In this document: piece by piece, positions 20,657 through 21,461 of the stretch | Numbering within the stretch: the first letter of the stretch is position 1 | How the letters are laid out: every line of letters begins with the position of its first letter | Position numbers and translations under genes: made by a program | The notes under the pieces: model-generated | What the model saw: only the letters and a program-made list of their open reading frames with translations | Told to the model about the DNA's origin: nothing | The model's database searches: none | Assembly: GCA_964357255.1 (NCBI GenBank) | Contig: CAYHKQ010000044.1 | Span: 1-21,461 of the forward strand | Length of the DNA stretch: 21,461 nucleotides | DNA from: JBBTIS01 sp038059855 | Lineage (GTDB): Bacteria; Elusimicrobiota; Elusimicrobia; JACQPE01 | Direction: 5' to 3'

Positions 20657-21068
20657 AAAACTTTTCCCCAACACCCTTGTGCGCGGCTCGGTTTTCCGAA
20701 CCACGTGGGTGTTCCCGGACGGCCAGCAAAAACCTAAATTTTTAATTCTTCTCAACGCAAGACCTCGCGAAGATGCCCTGTTGCTATTTTTTCTCACTAC
20801 ATCGCAGACGGAATTTTTTAAAAAGAATCCCCACATTAAAGACCTTGTTCATATTCAGCCTGGGGATGTTTCATTTTTGCCTTTGCTGACAATCGTAGAT
20901 TGCCGTCAAGTTATCAAATCCTCCAAAAGCGACTGGGAAGAACGCTATTTGGGCCAAAGGCTCGAATGCCCTGGAGCTTTGCCAGCCCATCTTGTGGAAA
21001 AAATAGATTCCATCGTTATGGACAGCAAGCTGATCAGCCCTAGGGACAAGAACATTATATTTGGCTAA
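20631..21068 (+). CDS. Putative toxin partner, PemK/MazF-like beta-barrel candidate
   Basis: This 145-residue protein is encoded in an overlapping frame with the Panacea antitoxin, the usual place for the cognate toxin. A PemK/MazF-like plan can be seen: a first strand LVRGSVFRTTW (16-26), a KPKFLILLN strand (34-42) like the K-x-R-P-x-x-V-L of that fold, a strand with FLTTS (54-58), where MazF/PemK proteins often have the T-S pair, and DLVHIQPGDVSFL with LTIVDC (71-91). The C-terminal 50 residues are extra. The start is TTG 20631, preceded by AGGAAAGG about a dozen bases upstream; no better codon exists before the conserved strand. Endoribonuclease activity is a guess from fold; a novel effector is possible. 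Confidence 0.65.
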   Translation: MDFSREALKKLFPNTLVRGSVFRTTWVFPDGQQKPKFLILLNARPREDALLLFFLTTSQTEFFKKNPHIKDLVHIQPGDVSFLPLLTIVDCRQVIKSSKSDWEERYLGQRLECPGALPAHLVEKIDSIVMDSKLISPRDKNIIFG

Positions 21069-21312
21069 AGCAGTCCTTTCTTGCCGTCCCAAAATTTCCC
21101 CAAATGCCGCCCACAAGCCGGAACGGCAATTTTACGAGGGAAAATCTAAACATGGGATCGCGCTTCATATCCACAGGTGCGGCTAGGCCAGATTCTGTCC
21201 CCTCCCTAGAAATATCCTAGGATTCCCTCAAATTCCCTGGGAATTTCCCGAAATGTCGCCCCAAAATTTCCTCCAACTCCACAAACGGAACCGCTGACCA
21301 CCAAGGCACAAA
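21069..21312. other. Non-coding stretch with an exact palindrome and a diverged direct repeat
   Basis: No gene is supported on either strand. AAATTCCC-T-GGGAATTT at 21230-21246 is a perfect palindrome. The segment beginning CCCAAAATTTCC near 21090 recurs in diverged form near 21261 with similar following bases (a GGAAC-like block and an AATT-rich block), suggesting an old duplication. GATTCTGTCCCC at about 21191-21202 resembles REP-type sequence. No T-run terminator for the upstream toxin gene is apparent. Confidence 0.4.
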
Positions 21313-21461
21313 TTACGCTGGAATTTGATGCCTGATTCGGAAACAGTTTTGGACCACCTTCGCGGGCAGATCGGATAGATTGCTGGTATAAAGGCGGGGA
21401 GCGATCTTTTTGGCCTTTCCCGCCCGTAGCAAACGGCGCAGGCGTTTTGCCTCCTTGTTTG
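21313..21461 (-). pseudogene. Partial AbiEi-type antitoxin/wHTH domain fragment, running off the right edge
   Basis: The minus strand reads, from the window edge, NKEAKRLRRLLRAGKAKKIA followed by PRLYTSNLSDLPAKVVQN and stops at 21313. The pattern L-x-R-A-G-K-x-x-K-I-A-x-x-L-Y-T-x-N-L is what I recall from N-terminal winged-helix domains of AbiEi-like type IV antitoxins and some Fic proteins. Those proteins continue for a hundred residues or more after this point, but here a stop follows within 13 residues of VVQN and the other frames show no matching continuation, so it is probably a truncated or frameshifted remnant. The 5' part lies outside the window. Confidence 0.5.

Noticed and set aside
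21069..21312. Coding continuation of the AbiEi-like fragment in other minus frames
   Set aside because: All three frames were read; none continues the family pattern, and in-frame stops occur.

Overview
The window looks like a contig from a free-living, Gram-negative-type bacterium of moderate GC content. It is densely coded, mostly with housekeeping genes, and has accessory modules at both ends. The core gene content (rplU-rpmA-obg; nadD/yqeK, an LCP protein, rsfS; argS; purB; a PilT retraction ATPase) fits an uncultured lineage. Elusimicrobiota is my best guess from gene style, but this is only an inference and I found no 16S or other decisive marker.

Layout. 1-1401 is an accessory flank: a broken DruA-type (DUF4338) gene, a long imperfect inverted repeat, and a complete Phd-like/VapC (PIN) toxin-antitoxin pair. 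1438-5072 holds an acyl-CoA thioesterase, a secreted cysteine-repeat protein (minus strand), the tRNA methyltransferase TrmJ (minus) and a polytopic membrane protein. 5069-10106 is a minus-strand block read rplU > rpmA > obg > recQ, then purB. A short 87-base divergent region follows. 10194-17465 is a tight plus-strand run of seven genes with overlaps or gaps of at most about 41 bases: a Trp-rich membrane protein, a fused NadD-YqeK enzyme, an LCP protein with a LytR_C-like domain, pilT, a cyclic-nucleotide-binding-type protein, rsfS and argS. 17466-21461 is a second accessory flank: a REP-like palindrome, an unknown 77-residue protein, a large tyrosine recombinase-like protein whose C-terminus carries two excisionase-like HTH units (the second frameshifted), a Panacea/SocA antitoxin overlapping a PemK/MazF-like toxin candidate, and at the right edge a fragment resembling an AbiEi-type antitoxin N-terminus.

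How the genes work together. The central run combines ribosome silencing/assembly and translation (RsfS, ArgS, L21, L27, Obg), NAD synthesis (NadD) with nucleotide-alarmone hydrolysis (YqeK), envelope polymer attachment (LCP) and pilus retraction (PilT) next to a putative ligand sensor. The two ends carry defence or addiction modules.

Most notable signals: (1) five transcription-unit-leading genes have a -10-like hexamer ending 6 bases (one case 9) before the start codon, often with an extended TGn, which predicts leaderless or near-leaderless mRNAs, while internal genes use Shine-Dalgarno sites; (2) the recombinase with fused tandem excisionase-like domains; (3) the Panacea antitoxin with its overlapping toxin candidate; (4) a RecQ reading frame that can extend upstream through a dispersed palindromic repeat right after obg; (5) the NadD-YqeK fusion. 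I saw no tRNA, rRNA or CRISPR array and no convincing intrinsic terminator.
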